A DNA stretch of 42,775 nt. Source: Zygnema cylindricum. Taxonomy: Eukaryota > Streptophyta > Zygnematophyceae > Zygnematales > Zygnemataceae. The notes under the pieces were generated by a model, which saw only the letters and a list, made by a program, of their open reading frames with translations, was not told where the DNA came from and ran no database searches. Below, in pieces: positions 21,641 through 35,311 of this stretch (position 1 is the stretch's first letter; each line of letters opens with the position of its first letter). The position numbers and the translations under genes are program-made. The stretch is from assembly GCA_037447655.1 (NCBI GenBank), contig JBBHKE010002378.1, forward strand, positions 17,501 to 60,275, written 5' to 3'.

Positions 21641-22468
21641 GAGCATGCGTACCAATAAATTTGAAAACCTTTTCTCCTCAAAAGTATCATTTTGCAAAAA
21701 TGACCTTTTTTATGCAATATGGCTAGTATCATGTAACAGAAACCATAGTACTCTTGCCAAACAAACATGTTCAATATTTTTTACAAACGTGCAGTGTTAC
21801 GTTTACCGACATAATATGGAAAATAAAAATAAATCTCTCAATAGTCAGTTTTAAAGGCAAAATTTTCCAACTCGAAGTTGAAATTAAATTGTTCAAATCT
21901 TTATCCACGAAACAAATATTTAGTTGGGTCACAGATGTGAAACTTTACTTTGATAGGTGGATTCATGAATGACACGAATGTGGGACGCCGGAAAATTTCT
22001 CATACACTTTTCGAATTTCAAGACAATTTCCCAACTATAATTTTTATCATTTTTTACTTTTTATTCGGGAGTGAGGGTGAGGATAAAGGTCACGAATTCA
22101 AGAAACCGAACAGTAGAAGACAAACAAAACCCATCATAGTTTTTCCAAAACGATTCCAATTGGAACTTTTGCTAATACAAAAACTATTTCTTGTCTTATT
22201 CCTTTGATCCATACAAAAAGATGGAAATTTATGAAAAGCTCAACTCGTGTGCCAAAAAAAAAAATCGAGGAAAACAATACCTTACAAAAAAAGCATTTGA
22301 CCTCTCCAAAAAAAATGCTTTAGAGATTAATATGAAAGACCATCATATACCATCCCATCGAATTCTCTCCCACTCTTCACGGTCCACCATATGTCTAAAC
22401 CCCATTTGGCGGTTATGGTCCATTTATTCACAATCTAAAGAAACACCAAAATCACCATTGCTTTATCG
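21641..22468. other. Spacer downstream of the reverse transcriptase remnant
   Basis: AT-rich with no domain-bearing frame. It may include the 3' untranslated part of the retroelement and the downstream flank of the L20 gene. No terminal repeat identified. Confidence 0.45.
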
Positions 22469-22469
22469 T

Positions 22470-22900
22470 GAACAAATACATCAAAAAACCTAAAATTCTG
22501 AAAAGAATAAGCAAAAACAGTAAAATTCGGTAGCAACGATTGACTTTGTCCATTCGCACTCCGATACTTTTCTAAATCCACAAGCTTTAACCATTTAAAG
22601 TAACTCAAAACCTTGGCTTTGTTTTTTTTGTGAACAAGTACATCGAAAAAAACTTACGATTCTGAAAGGAAGAAGCAAGAACCTTAAATTCCCATAATAA
22701 CGTTTGACTTTGTCCATTCGCCACTCGAATTCTTCATTAAATCCACAAGTTTTAACCATTTAAAGTAGCTCAAAACCTTGCCTTAGTTTTTTGTTTGAAC
22801 AAGTACATCGGAAAAAACCTTAAGAAGCAAGTACCTTAAATTTCCATTACAACGTTTGACTTTGTCCATTCGCCGCCCGATTCTTCGCTAAATCCACAAG
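22470..22900. repeat. About 163-bp tandem repeat carrying copies of the L20 3' end
   Basis: Units begin at 22470, 22632 and 22797 (GAACAARTACATC words) with spacing 162-165. Each holds GACTTTGTCCATTCGC and AAATCCACAAG, the complement of the end of L20 exon 2. Only the right-most unit is continuous with the full exon; the other two are partial copies of the coding end plus 3' flank. Confidence 0.85.
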
Positions 22901-24506
22901 TGCTTTGAATGAAAATGGCTCATACATCGCCAATTCCGACAAAACCTTTCTATTAAGTTGAACGTTTTCACTCGACAATCCATGAATCAACTGCCCATAT
23001 TTCGCCTGCAAATTAAAAAAACGACAGAAAAAAGAACAAAGACAAATAAATGAGTAAACAGATCAATAGATAAATTGGTATATAGATAAACAGATAAATA
23101 GCTAAATAGCTAAATAGATAAATAGCTAAATAATAGGTAAAAACATAAATAGATAAATGGATAAATAGGTAAATTGATAAATAGATAAATAGATAAGAGA
23201 GCTTGGTATTTACTTTTAAATTGCTTTTAAATTTGCGACAATTATCAGATATTCAAGGTAAGTCAACGAAACTTCAGAGAAGTTAGATCACTGAAAGGTT
23301 AACCCGAAATAGATATCCCAGTTGCAATGGAAAATAGTCCAACAAAAAAAACGACTTGGATTGTGAAAATAGATACAAATATAATGCAGAAATACACAAT
23401 CTTGGATTCGACAGTTTCAACTGATAAAAGAAGAAATGCCGAAGGACTAATACTGAACCAAAACGAATAAAAAACCAAAACATTTTCAAAAGAAAAAAAT
23501 GTTTATTTTAGTTCATCGTCTTTTAGTGTTTTTCGGAGTTGGGATTAACCTAAAGTTTGTGCAATAAAAATAATGAGCCAAATTAATATTCCCCTAATTC
23601 AGGTCAGTGAAATACCAGAATTAATATGGATACAAAAGATAACATCAATGTTGCAAACAAAATCCACACTAACATTGGTGCTAAATATAAAATATAAAAT
23701 TCGGCCCATTTATCATGAAACCGTAAACCATAAAAGGCTAATACACAAAAAAAGAGGAAAAATACCAAAAAAGAAAAAAGGGAAACACTGGACATATTCA
23801 CACTGATATTGGCGAACTGCCTTTTTTTTATGTATCCTTTATACCTTTATACTCACTGCAATGGTGCCACACCCTCAACCACCGTCACATAATCTTTAAT
23901 TAGCATCTCGAAGATAACAAATACTTTCATTTTTACAAGCGTACTACTCGAAAAACAGTAAAATGTAACATGAAATGTACTACAAGAAACATTTCATGCC
24001 TTTTTGGACTTTTCCTGCCACAAGACAAATGACTATCGAATGGATGGCGGTTCGAGTGGGTGGGAGAGACCACTACAGACAAAACCCTGGTGAGTCTCAT
24101 GGACAATACCATGAGTACGGTGCACACAATCTGGTGTACTTGTGTGTACAAGGAGGCGTGGCAATAGTGTGGGTATCTCAGAGTTTTAGGTCCTCGGGTG
24201 ACGTGTACCCTTGTCGTAAAGCTCCCCGAGGCAGTCTCAGTGTTAGTCTTAGTCCTAGTGGACTACGACAGGTAGGCTTCTCCGCTTCCTCCCTAAGGTG
24301 GGAAGGTGGGAAGGTGGGAAGGGGGTCACTCTTGGTGAGACTAGGTGCACACCGCTGTCGGACTACCGAGCCTGAGCCTAGAGAGACGCGCTCGAGGCCC
24401 GGCATTCTTCGTGTTGGGTTTTATGGGGGTAAACAACAATATATACATATAAATATACATATTATATAATATACATATATACATATATATATATACATAT
24501 ATATAT

Positions 24507-24594
<88 letters not shown>

Positions 24595-24920
24595 GATATA
24601 TTATAATAAAAAAGAGAACAGGGACACAAAAACCACTAAGCCATAAACCAAAACAAGGCTAAAAAAGAGGGAGGGAGGGAGGGGGAGAGGGAGGGGGGGG
24701 GGGAGAGAGAGAGAGAGAGAGAGAGAGTACTGACCCCATGTTCTCTGGCTCCGGCGTTGATTCTCTGGAGCCACAGGCCCCTCATGTCTCTCTTCTTGTT
24801 ACGCCTGTCACGGTAGGAATACTGCAGGGCCTTCTCCACTCTATCCCTCGCTGTACGGATACAGTTTTTCGCCCGACCCCGAAACCCTTTTGCCAAACGG
24901 AAAATTAAATCACGATTCAT
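22847..24920 (-). CDS. Organellar ribosomal protein bL20, two exons
   Basis: A nuclear gene for a bacterial-type L20 large-subunit protein, probably of mitochondrial ribosomes. Exon 1 is 24920-24735 (62 codons, [15 protein letters not shown]... to ...INAGAREHG) and ends at a GTCAGT donor. Exon 2 is 23005-22847 after a TTTGCAG acceptor and reads [10 protein letters not shown], then [19 protein letters not shown], to a TAA. The intron is phase 0. The total is 114 residues, the usual L20 length. Family marks seen include [28 protein letters not shown] and the LNRKVLSE segment. There is no obvious long targeting peptide, as in other plant mitochondrial L20 proteins. The 1.73-kb intron carries AT and GA microsatellites. 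The 3' end is copied twice downstream. Upstream telo-boxes fit a translation-related gene. Confidence 0.92.
23050..23205. repeat. TAGATAAA-type short tandem repeat in the L20 intron
   Basis: Degenerate 4- and 8-base units such as GATAAATAGCTAAATA run through this part of intron 1. Confidence 0.8.
24426..24600. repeat. AT dinucleotide microsatellite in the L20 intron
   Basis: Long run of AT units with a few ATAC interruptions on its left side. A further GGGA/GA simple repeat lies at 24668-24728, just inside the exon 1 donor. Confidence 0.95.
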
Positions 24921-24942
24921 TTCTTTCTTCCCTTCCCAAAAA

Positions 24943-25130
24943 AGCGGTGAAAAACGGTGATTAAAGGGTGAAAAAACGGTGGATTTCGGTGAAAACGGTG
25001 AGAAAAGGTGAAAAAACGAAAAAAAAACGGTAAAAAACGGTGGAAACGGTAGAAAACGGTGGAAAACGGTGAAAAACGGTGAAAAACGGTGAAAAACGGT
25101 GAAAAAACGGGGAAAAAACGGGAAAAAAGG
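24943..25130. repeat. Decamer repeat, GAAAAACGGT, upstream of L20
   Basis: About 15-18 imperfect 10-base units of the form GAAAAACGGT, drifting to GAAAAAACGG at the right end. It begins about 25 bases upstream of the L20 start codon, so it probably forms the 5' untranslated leader or core promoter flank. Confidence 0.85.
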
Positions 25131-25178
25131 TTACAAAACCACCCTCAAAACCGCCAAAACTCCCCCAAACACTCCCTG

Positions 25179-25266
25179 AAACCCTAAAAGACCTCCCTGA
25201 AAACCCTAAAAAAACCCTAATGCTCCCTTCCTAAAACCCTGAATGAAACCACTAAAGAAACCCTAA
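25179..25266 (-). promoter_or_regulatory. Cluster of telo-box motifs upstream of L20
   Basis: Four to five copies of AAACCCTAA-type words at 25179-25188, 25201-25210, 25213-25220 and about 25257-25266. Telo-boxes are known in promoters of plant ribosomal-protein and other translation genes, which matches the gene they precede. Confidence 0.6.
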
Positions 25267-25635
25267 AAAAAATTTTTTCCTTCTTTTTGGTCACTGTTTT
25301 TTTTGTCTTTATTTTGCTCGTTTTGTTTTGTTTGTTTTTTTTTTTTTTTTTTTTTTTTTCTGGTATTCCTCCACTCCTTTCCCTCTATTTTTTTTTTCTT
25401 TTTTCTCGCTTCTTTGTTCGATTGACTTTCAGTTTAGTTCACTTTTTTGTCTTTTTCTGGCATAAAAAAATCAGGTACGGAAGATTTCCCTACAGACACA
25501 AAATTTAGTGTCTAAAAACAGTTCTATTCATGATAAATGCACAAACTCTTTTTTTTTTCATAAACGCGAAAAGCATATGCACTTCATTTTAGGGTTCGTA
25601 CTTTTGTGATCAATATTTCTGTACGGTATTTCATT

Positions 25636-25957
25636 AACTAAATCATAGTTCAAAAGTAGGCGTTTTTATGGTAGCCCTTTGGTCGGCGCCTTTATCGTAA
25701 GTTGTGTTATGGGCTTTTCATGTGATCTTCTTAGATCACTACTTTGATCATCGACCGTCTGATCGTCTGAATCTGACGGTGTAAATAAAAAATTTTCGTC
25801 CGAATGTTTTAATTGGTCCAATTTTTGGTCCGAATGTTTTAATTGGTCCGAATAGGTCCGAATACAATATGGGTCTTAAGGTCATATTGTATGTTTTGCA
25901 TACAATAGGCATATTGTATGGGCCTACTTTCACCTACTTTTGAACTATGAACTAAAT
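25636..25957. mobile_element. Intact 306-bp MITE with perfect 8-bp target-site duplication
   Basis: The element is 25644-25949, ending in exact inverted repeats CATAGTTCAAAAGTAGG and CCTACTTTTGAACTATG. It is flanked by AACTAAAT on both sides (25636-25643 and 25950-25957). An 8-bp duplication is typical of hAT-type insertions, which is inference. It contains the ACAATATGGGTCTTAAGG block and GTCTGATCGTCTGAATCTGA. It lies between the head-to-head L20 and RRM genes. Related copies are at 14160-14594 and 34890-35016. Confidence 0.9.
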
Positions 25958-26210
25958 GCAGCCCGTTCTACGTCCCGAAATTTTAAAAATATCAAGTTAT
26001 AAACGCTTCATAAAGTACGAAATAGCGTACGATATTTTATGTGGCGTACTTAAATAGTTATATAAATCTCTATTATAGTATTATGTCTATATTGTACGTA
26101 GATATATAAAAATGTGTGTATATATGTATTGTACGATACCATATTTCGTTTCCCAACAAAAGTACGATGTCACGACATTCGTTCAAAAATTTTAAGTCTT
26201 TCTGTTTTCT

Positions 26211-26239
26211 TTAGGGTTAGGGTTTGTTTTTAGGGTTCG
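26211..26239 (+). promoter_or_regulatory. Telo-box cluster upstream of the RRM gene
   Basis: TTAGGGTTAGGGTTT followed by TTAGGGTTCG, about 80-105 bases before the ATG at 26316. It matches the plant telo-box in inverted orientation. Confidence 0.55.
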
Positions 26240-26315
26240 TTTTTCCGCTTACCTCTTTTTTTCCTTTTTGTTTTTTTTTTTTGGAACTCTCTTTTTTTAT
26301 TTTATATATGTGGAG

Positions 26316-27443
26316 ATGTCTTCAAATTCTGGAACAACAGTCTACTGTGGTACGTTTTTTTTTTTTTTTTCCCCCTCTAAATTAAATGAAAGAGATTCAT
26401 TTTGAAGAAAAAAATAGCAAACCCTAAAAATAAAGTCATCTGCTTTGTTCTTACCTCTTTTCTCCCTTTTTTTCTTTTTCCCTGAGAAGTTTGAAGCTTT
26501 TTCTCTTTTTTTATTCCTTGTTGTCTTCTTTTGGTCTTATTTTTATCATTTATTTATTTTTTGCTTTTGTTTTGTGTTGAAGAATTAGCAAGTTAATAGT
26601 TGTTTTAAATAAATATTAATAATAATAAAAAAAAGTCATAATTTAGTTTTCACTTTTCTGGGTTATGCTACTTCTTTTTTCAATAAGAAAGTAAAAAGCA
26701 TCAATTTTACTTAAAAAATTTCCACTTTTAGGGAAAAATATAATTGTGTCAATCTTTTTTTTCTTAAGGTTATTTATATAAGTAAAAATAAAAAAAGAAC
26801 CAAAAACAAAAAAGAAAGCAAAAAATTATAATTTTTTATTTCTTTTTGTGAACCATTTTCTTTAATACTTTCGTTCTCCTATTTTTACTTCAAGGGTTTT
26901 TAAAATAAACACCAAAAACCAAAATCTCATAATTTAAAACCTAAATCTCAAAAGAAAAAAGGAGCTAAAACCCAAAATTCAAAAATTAAAACTTAAAAAA
27001 AAAACAAAAACCAAAAATCCAAAACCCTAAAACCTCAAAACCCAATGCCCCCAAAATTCAAAAACCAAAAAACTCCATTACCCAAAAACCTCGAACAAAA
27101 AAAAAAAAAAATTACAGGAAATTTGGACGATCGAGTCACGGAAAGAATTCTTTACGATATTATGATCGAAGCTGGACGCCTAACTGATGTTTATATCCCA
27201 AGAGATAAAGAAACAAAAAAGTCGAAAGGTTACGGATTTGTCGAATTTGAAACGGAAGAAGGGGCGCAATATGCATTAAAACTTTTTTCGGGGCTCATTG
27301 TTTTGTTTAATCGATCTTTGCGATTTGCGGTACGTAGAAAAAAAGAGGCATCCATATATTTATGGAAATTAGTATATATACATACATATATTTAAATATT
27401 ATAATATCTTAAAATATGTATACCTCTATATCTGTGCAATATA

Positions 27444-27537
<94 letters not shown>

Positions 27538-27564
27538 CATATATATATACATACATATATATAT

Positions 27565-27628
<64 letters not shown>

Positions 27629-27641
27629 GTGTGTGTATACA

Positions 27642-27689
<48 letters not shown>

Positions 27690-29493
27690 TATATATATAG
27701 AGCAAGAGAGAGGAGAGAGCGAGAATTATAAAATTGTCTAGATTTTTTTTTTTTATTGTCCAGCATTTCATTATAATTATAGTGGATTTTTGTGACAAGT
27801 ATAAACAAGACTTGTCTTCAATTCCCCCCTCCCCCGTTTTTTTAATGTGGTCCGGATCAAAGTGAAACCTTTCATTTTTCTTTTGATTCACATTTCAGTT
27901 TCTTTTTCTGTTTCTGTTTCTGTTCCTTTTTCGTTTTCGTTATTATTATTCTGTTTTTCTTACTGTTTCACCGCTATTTTGTTTCTGTTCACGCTTCCGT
28001 TTCGTTTCTGTGGCTGTTTCTGTGGCCGTTTCTGTTACTGTTACTATACCGTTTCAGTTTCTGTTTTTATTTTTTAATTATCGTTCTCTGTTCTGTTTCT
28101 GCTTCCTTTTCTGTTTTTTGTTTCAGCTTCTGTTCCTTGTTTTCATTATTTTGTTTCCTTTTTCTTTTTTTGTTTCCTTTTTCTGATTTTTTTCTGTCAC
28201 TGTACCGTTATCCTTTCAATCTCTTTTGTTTTTCATTGTTTTTCTGTTTCTATTTCTTTTTCCCTTTCTGCTTCCGTTTCCGTTTTCCATTTCTGTTATT
28301 GTTATTGTTACCAAATCTGGTCCTTGCTTTCATTACTTTGTTTCTTTTTTTTTCCGTTTGTTTCTGTCACTTTTACCGTTGTTCTTTCCGTTTCTCTCGT
28401 TTTTTTTTTCCATTGCTATTTTGTTTCTGTCTTTGTTTCAGATGTCCACATCTGGCGCTCCCACAGAAAACCCTAATAATGGAATTTCAGTTAACAAAGG
28501 CGATAATATGATTTCACGAGAACGCGATTCGCCGAATTTGACTCGGTCACCTCAAATGTCTCTTTATGGAATTCCTCCATTGGCTCGTATACCACAATTT
28601 TCAAGTTTGATGGGAAATTTCTCTGCACCGGGAACTTTGGGTTTTGCTTTACAAAACAGCAGTTTGCTTCAAACAGGTTTGTACTTATTTTTGTACTTTC
28701 TTTTGGATGTATGGGAAAGGTTTATTTTGAAAAGTCTCGCTGACTTTTTATTTTCTCTCTTTTTTTTTTTGGCGATGGTGTGAGTTTACCTTCTGTTTTC
28801 ACTGACGTTAGTGTGGCACTAATTAAAAGGACAAAAAAAAACCTTCAGAGAGTTGAAAATGGGGTCAATCCACACTAGTTTTGGTTCTACTTTTTTTTGC
28901 GGATTTTGAATCTGCTGTAAAGTAAGGTTGTTAGCCTCGATTTATAACACTCCAAGAACTTTTAAATTTGACTTCATCCATAAATAGTGTAGATTAGGGT
29001 ACAAAAAGTAATGAATGGTTTTTATGGTTTTTTTTGGTTTTACAGAGAAACTATGGTTTTGTTTTGTTTTTTTTTGTTCTTTTTGTTTTGTTTCTCACTT
29101 CCATTCTCTTTCTTTTTTTCTATTCATTTCTCTCTCCCTCGCACACCCAAAAACCCATTTCTGTTTTTGTATCCTTCTCCACTACTAGTTCTTGCGTGAT
29201 CTCTTACATCATATATGGTTCCATTTTTCTGATTTTTCTTTGTTCTTTCTCTTTTCCTTTTTCCTTTTGACATTTTCCTTTTATCTTTCCTTTCCTTTTT
29301 CCTTTTCCTTTTTTTATTTCGTTTGTTTTTAGGTTCATTACCCGTATCGTACCAAAGGACGGCATCAAGTTCTCTCGCATTTATTTCGGATCCTAAATAT
29401 CAACACCAATTTGGAAATGTACCGTATCCACAATCTCCTCGATGGCCCGAATCTGGACTCCTTCCTAAATCACATTCGTATCGACATCGGTAA
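26316..29493 (+). CDS. RBM7/SF3B4-like single-RRM RNA-binding protein, four exons
   Basis: Predicted nuclear RNA-binding protein. By resemblance to plant RBM7-type proteins it may act in nuclear RNA surveillance or splicing; that role is inference. Exons: 26316-26349 (donor GTACGT), 27118-27329 (after TTACAG; donor GTACGT), 28442-28676 (after TTTCAG) and 29333-29493 (after TTTTAG, TAA stop). Phases agree at every join, giving 213 residues. One RRM spans about residues 8-82: RNP2 is VYCGNL (9-14) and RNP1 is KGYGFVEF (48-55), with [10 protein letters not shown] and IPRDKET between. The remaining 130 residues are Ser/Pro/Asn-rich and carry no domain I recognise. Intron 2 holds long AT and GT tracts and TTTCTG-rich DNA. 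A degenerate repeat follows the stop. Confidence 0.88.
27433..27690. repeat. Compound AT / AC / GT microsatellite in intron 2 of the RRM gene
   Basis: A long AT run, a short AC stretch near 27563-27580, another AT run, then a GT run at about 27647-27685. It produces long meaningless open frames in several frames on both strands. Confidence 0.95.
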
Positions 29494-29514
29494 CTCTTCT
29501 TATGGTAGCATACC

Positions 29515-29790
29515 ACTCAAAGCCACAACACTCAAAAAACATATCACTCCAACATAACATAACACAGGAAACATACCTTTCCAAAAACATATCACTCAAT
29601 AAACCTGCCCCCAAACATAAGACTCTAACATAGCATAACACTTGAAAAATATAGCACTCAAAAACGTAACACTCCAAAAACATAACGCTCTAACATCACT
29701 CCAAAAACAAGACACTTTAACATAACAAAACACTTGCAAAACATATCTCTCCAAAAACATAACACTAAACGTAACACAAAACATATCATA
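29515..29790. repeat. Degenerate tandem repeat just after the RRM gene stop
   Basis: Irregular units like CCAAAAACATAACACTCTAA followed by CATAACATAACACTT start about 20 bases after the TAA and fill the presumed 3' untranslated region. Confidence 0.7.
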
Positions 29791-32484
29791 ACATAAGAAC
29801 AATATAGCAATAGAGGTTTCCGGGGTTCCTAAAGAATCTTGAATCTTAACATTTTCTACAAAAATCCGTTTACGTTTACAAAATTGTCAATTTTGTTTTC
29901 TATTTTCTACTCCGTTTTGTTTCTTGGTTTTGTTTCTCTCTCGATGGAGAAAAAATTGCACCAAGGGTCCTTGAAATTTCATTAATGTTTTTGATACAGT
30001 AAAGAAATTGAAGTTACTAAATTGTATTTTCCCAAACCTTTTGACTTAGGTTTCCTTTTATTATTTCAACAATTGGCCGTGAAAATGGTTCAAAGGATGT
30101 TTTTTTTTTTTTTTTTTCCACAATGTACATTCCTTCTCCTTATCCAATAATAAATGTCTCAGAAATGGATTTAAATGTCGATTTCCAAATTTATGTTGAT
30201 TTATAATGTATGTATGAACCCATTTTTTTTTTCCGAAATGAACTCCATTTCAGTTTAAAAATACTTCTTAAAAAAGTATACTCTTTTACGAGGGTGTTGA
30301 GAACTGAGTCAAAAAAATAAAAGTTTTTCTTTTTTTTATCCATTATGTACTCTAATTTCAGTTTTTAAAATAATACTTAGAGGTAAACTCTTTTGTTGGT
30401 GAAAATTGAAATGCAAATAATCATTTGTTTTCTCCAGGATGTACTTCTATTTTAGTTAAAAAACACGTTATACTACAAGGGTCGTTGTTTACATTATATA
30501 TAGTTCCTGTATTAGCATTACTGTTGAGTGCAAAACAGTACGAGCTTTTTGGTATTCAATCTCACTTTTGAAACGCACTGTATGTCAAACTTTTCCAAAC
30601 CCATGGAACGCGGGGAGATATTTTGCCGGTACTGATGGTACTTTTTTTTTTTTTTTGTTGACTTTTTGTGGTTGGATATATTCTTGTTTTAATTTGTGCT
30701 TAAAAATGGAAACAGCCAAAAAAATTCATGTATTCACTTAGAAAAGGACGAATTCCAGAGTTATTAAACAGTGTAGTTCTTTTACAGTGGAGAATGAAAG
30801 AAGGAAATGTTTCACATGTGGAAATGAAAGTTTTCACTCAAACGGATTTAAACCACCGAGCATCTTCTTCGTGAGCAAATGAAAAATTTGCACTACTTAC
30901 ATTAGACAACGATATTGTGAAATATATAAGACAGCGTTACGCCACACAACAAGTGTCGTTTCGCCACTGTAAACATACTTCTTCCTCACTCATTACAAAT
31001 TGTGGATTCACAACATTGTGCAGTTACGTGATATTCCTGCTGGAAGTCTCCAATCTAAAATCAAATACGTAAAGTTAGAGAAAAGACGGTATAAAAGGCC
31101 AAAAAAACATAGATTCTAACACTAATCCTTATACTACCACCAGTATGTAGAAACTTAACGTTTTCCCAAGGGCCAGTGTCAAAATTTAAGAAATTGTTAC
31201 ATTCCTAAAAAAATCCGGCAAAAACATATTGTTCGCACTAGTCAATCCCGCATGTCAACATGTGGTACCCCTTACCATTCTCACACACGGATTGCTAAAC
31301 TGATGTTTCACAGGCTTTCATGTTATATTTGGCGGTCATGTTTACATCACCACATTTCTTCCATGCTAGTATGCACAAAAATAGCATATCATCAAATACA
31401 GTAACTTAGGATTTACTTTTTAATGAACTGCAGAGAAATCAGCCAATCTTGACCTTTCCATTAAGAATGCATGAGAGAGCATAGCCCCACAAGCCTTCCT
31501 ATACTTAAACCAATAACACAGAGATACCAGAGGAGCTGGCAATGGACACGCACCACTGTTTCAAAATATACCTTATCAAAGGATCAATTTCAGTGTATAG
31601 AAGTACTTTACTATCTCCTAAGCAAACTATCGATACAAAAAACGGGCAATAACACAGCAGATTTCCTCTCATTTAACCATGCAACCACCAAAAATTTCCA
31701 GAAACATTTCACTTCCATTCTCATAAACAAATCCAAACACCCTGGGAAGACAAACTTTCAGGATTAAATTACACTTCAAAAATTAACTATAAACCTAATT
31801 CCGTACACCAGAGAGGTTTAACCAAAGGCCATAGTTAGCGTATTGGCGCTATTGACTCTAACGCTGATAAAACAATTAATGAATAAAATTTACACAAAAA
31901 AACTCAATACTGTATGTATCCTTTTCTTCTGCAGTCCTCGCCAGTATAATAAGGTCCATGGAACCACCTGTCCTAACTTGCAAACAAAATAAATGTAGTT
32001 GCATAGATAATAAATAATAATTGAATACTAAATTCCTCATTGAAAGAAAAAGCATATAAACATGAATCACCTATATTCTCTTAAAAGAAAGACATTCTCT
32101 CAAATGATAACAACAAATCCATATTCAGATCCCAACCAGCAGTATGGTGCAAAACACAATAATTCACAAGGATAATAACAGGGATGATTGTAAAACTATG
32201 TACTTTCAGGGACAAGGAAACTGAAGATGCCAAGTTCACTGCACATCACCACTTAACCCTTATAACATCAGGACTTGGAATCAACCAATAGACCTCATAT
32301 GTCAGTGAAGGCAATTCACCTTCCTGCAAATGCAGCCTCCTTGCGGTACAAGAAATTTAAACTCAGAGATACAAAACATTCTAAGTAACCTGCATTTATC
32401 ATGTAAGACTGAAATAGTGAAACTATAACAAATGACATTTTGTCCAAAGAGAATTGAGCTGAATAACCTACTATGAGTCACACA
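29791..32484. other. Intergenic region between the RRM and 14-3-3 genes
   Basis: 2.7 kb with several T-runs and no domain-bearing frame. The rightmost few hundred bases presumably hold the 14-3-3 3' untranslated region. Short frames such as 31471-31767 match nothing I recognise. Confidence 0.5.
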
Positions 32485-34171
<1,687 letters not shown>

Positions 34172-34889
34172 GATTACTGATTTTTGTGACAATCCTTTAC
34201 TTACAGACTAACTTTGTAGGAATAAATTGAGAGTCAGGAACAACACAACTTCAGCTTCAAATGAACTACAGAGGAAACTATGGAGACTGCTGGACTACAA
34301 ACTCAGGTATGCAGCAAAGGACAGCAAAATAGCTGCAATTCCTGCAGAAAGTGATTCCGATTTACCAACTTTTGACGTCTGAATAGAGCCCTGGATCTTG
34401 TTGGCTTTTCAGGAGACCCCAGAATCTCCACTGCCAACAGAGCTCACGATGGACGGTCCCGATTCGCTATTGTCTCAAACGGCCGATCGGAGAGCTGAAA
34501 CAAGCGGTTAAAATTAACGGAGAAACAAACGTGATTGCGTTATACAATGGGAACGACCAATCTGACGGTCAAAAAAGGATTTTTCGCGAAACGGCAGATC
34601 TCTGGCTCTTGTATCGTGCCAGGTGGGCTATTTGTCATTCACATAGGCCCGCCCCGGGAAACAGACCAAAGCCCTGTGCGGAAAATATCAGCGCATCAAA
34701 TCTGCCCGATGTTGGTAACAAAGGAACCTCATTGGCTGATGTTTACGTTAGGCAGATCGATAACGTAATGAGAAACTTTTCGAGCGTGACGAAGGAAAAA
34801 CATTTGGGGCATTAATAATTGTCCAGCCATCCGCAAGGTGGGTGGCAGCAAAAAGTTTTATGGGGAGACGTGGCAAGACCACCGTTATT
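34172..34889. other. Upstream region of the 14-3-3 gene
   Basis: Probably 5' untranslated region and promoter. I cannot place a transcription start or a leader intron with confidence. Short open frames at 34531-34815 show no known domain. Confidence 0.45.
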
Positions 34890-35016
34890 TAGAAACTTCT
34901 CCGAATGTTTTAATTGGTCTGAATAGGTCCGAATACAATATGGGTCTTAAGGTCATATTGTATGTTTTGCATACAATAGGCATATTGTATGGGCCTACTT
35001 TCACCTACTTTTGAAC
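34890..35016. mobile_element. Truncated copy of the CATAGTTC MITE family
   Basis: About 127 bp, nearly identical to the right 120 bases of the intact element at 25644-25949, ending at CTACTTTTGAACTATG. The left terminus is absent, and the break lies in the TCCGAATGTTTTAATTGGTC repeat unit. Confidence 0.8.
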
Positions 35017-35311
35017 TATGCTTCAAACACAAAATCACCAAGAGTCACGTACGGCTCTATGGTCCAGTCCGATATAAATAACTTTCAAGAACGACAAAAT
35101 AAAATCAAATCTGAGTATCGGCATTAGAAATCAATGTCGCTTTCAGAGCGTGCGAAATTTTCGTGCGAAGTCCGCAGGTACAACCAAAAATATCCCATTG
35201 CGTAGCCGAACGAAATCTCCACCGCACGAAACGTTTGCGCACGAAATAAATGTACAAGGTTCAGTATAGTACACCTTGAATCGCTATTAGCGTCAATGTC
35301 TTTTTCGCCAC

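Noticed and set aside
24178-24405. Open frames in a GC-richer patch inside the L20 intron
   Set aside because: Located between two well-supported L20 exons, no recognisable domain and no agreement between frames.
27392-27808. Long open frames of Ile/Tyr, His/Thr or Cys/Val repeats
   Set aside because: They are translations of the AT, AC and GT microsatellite in an intron.
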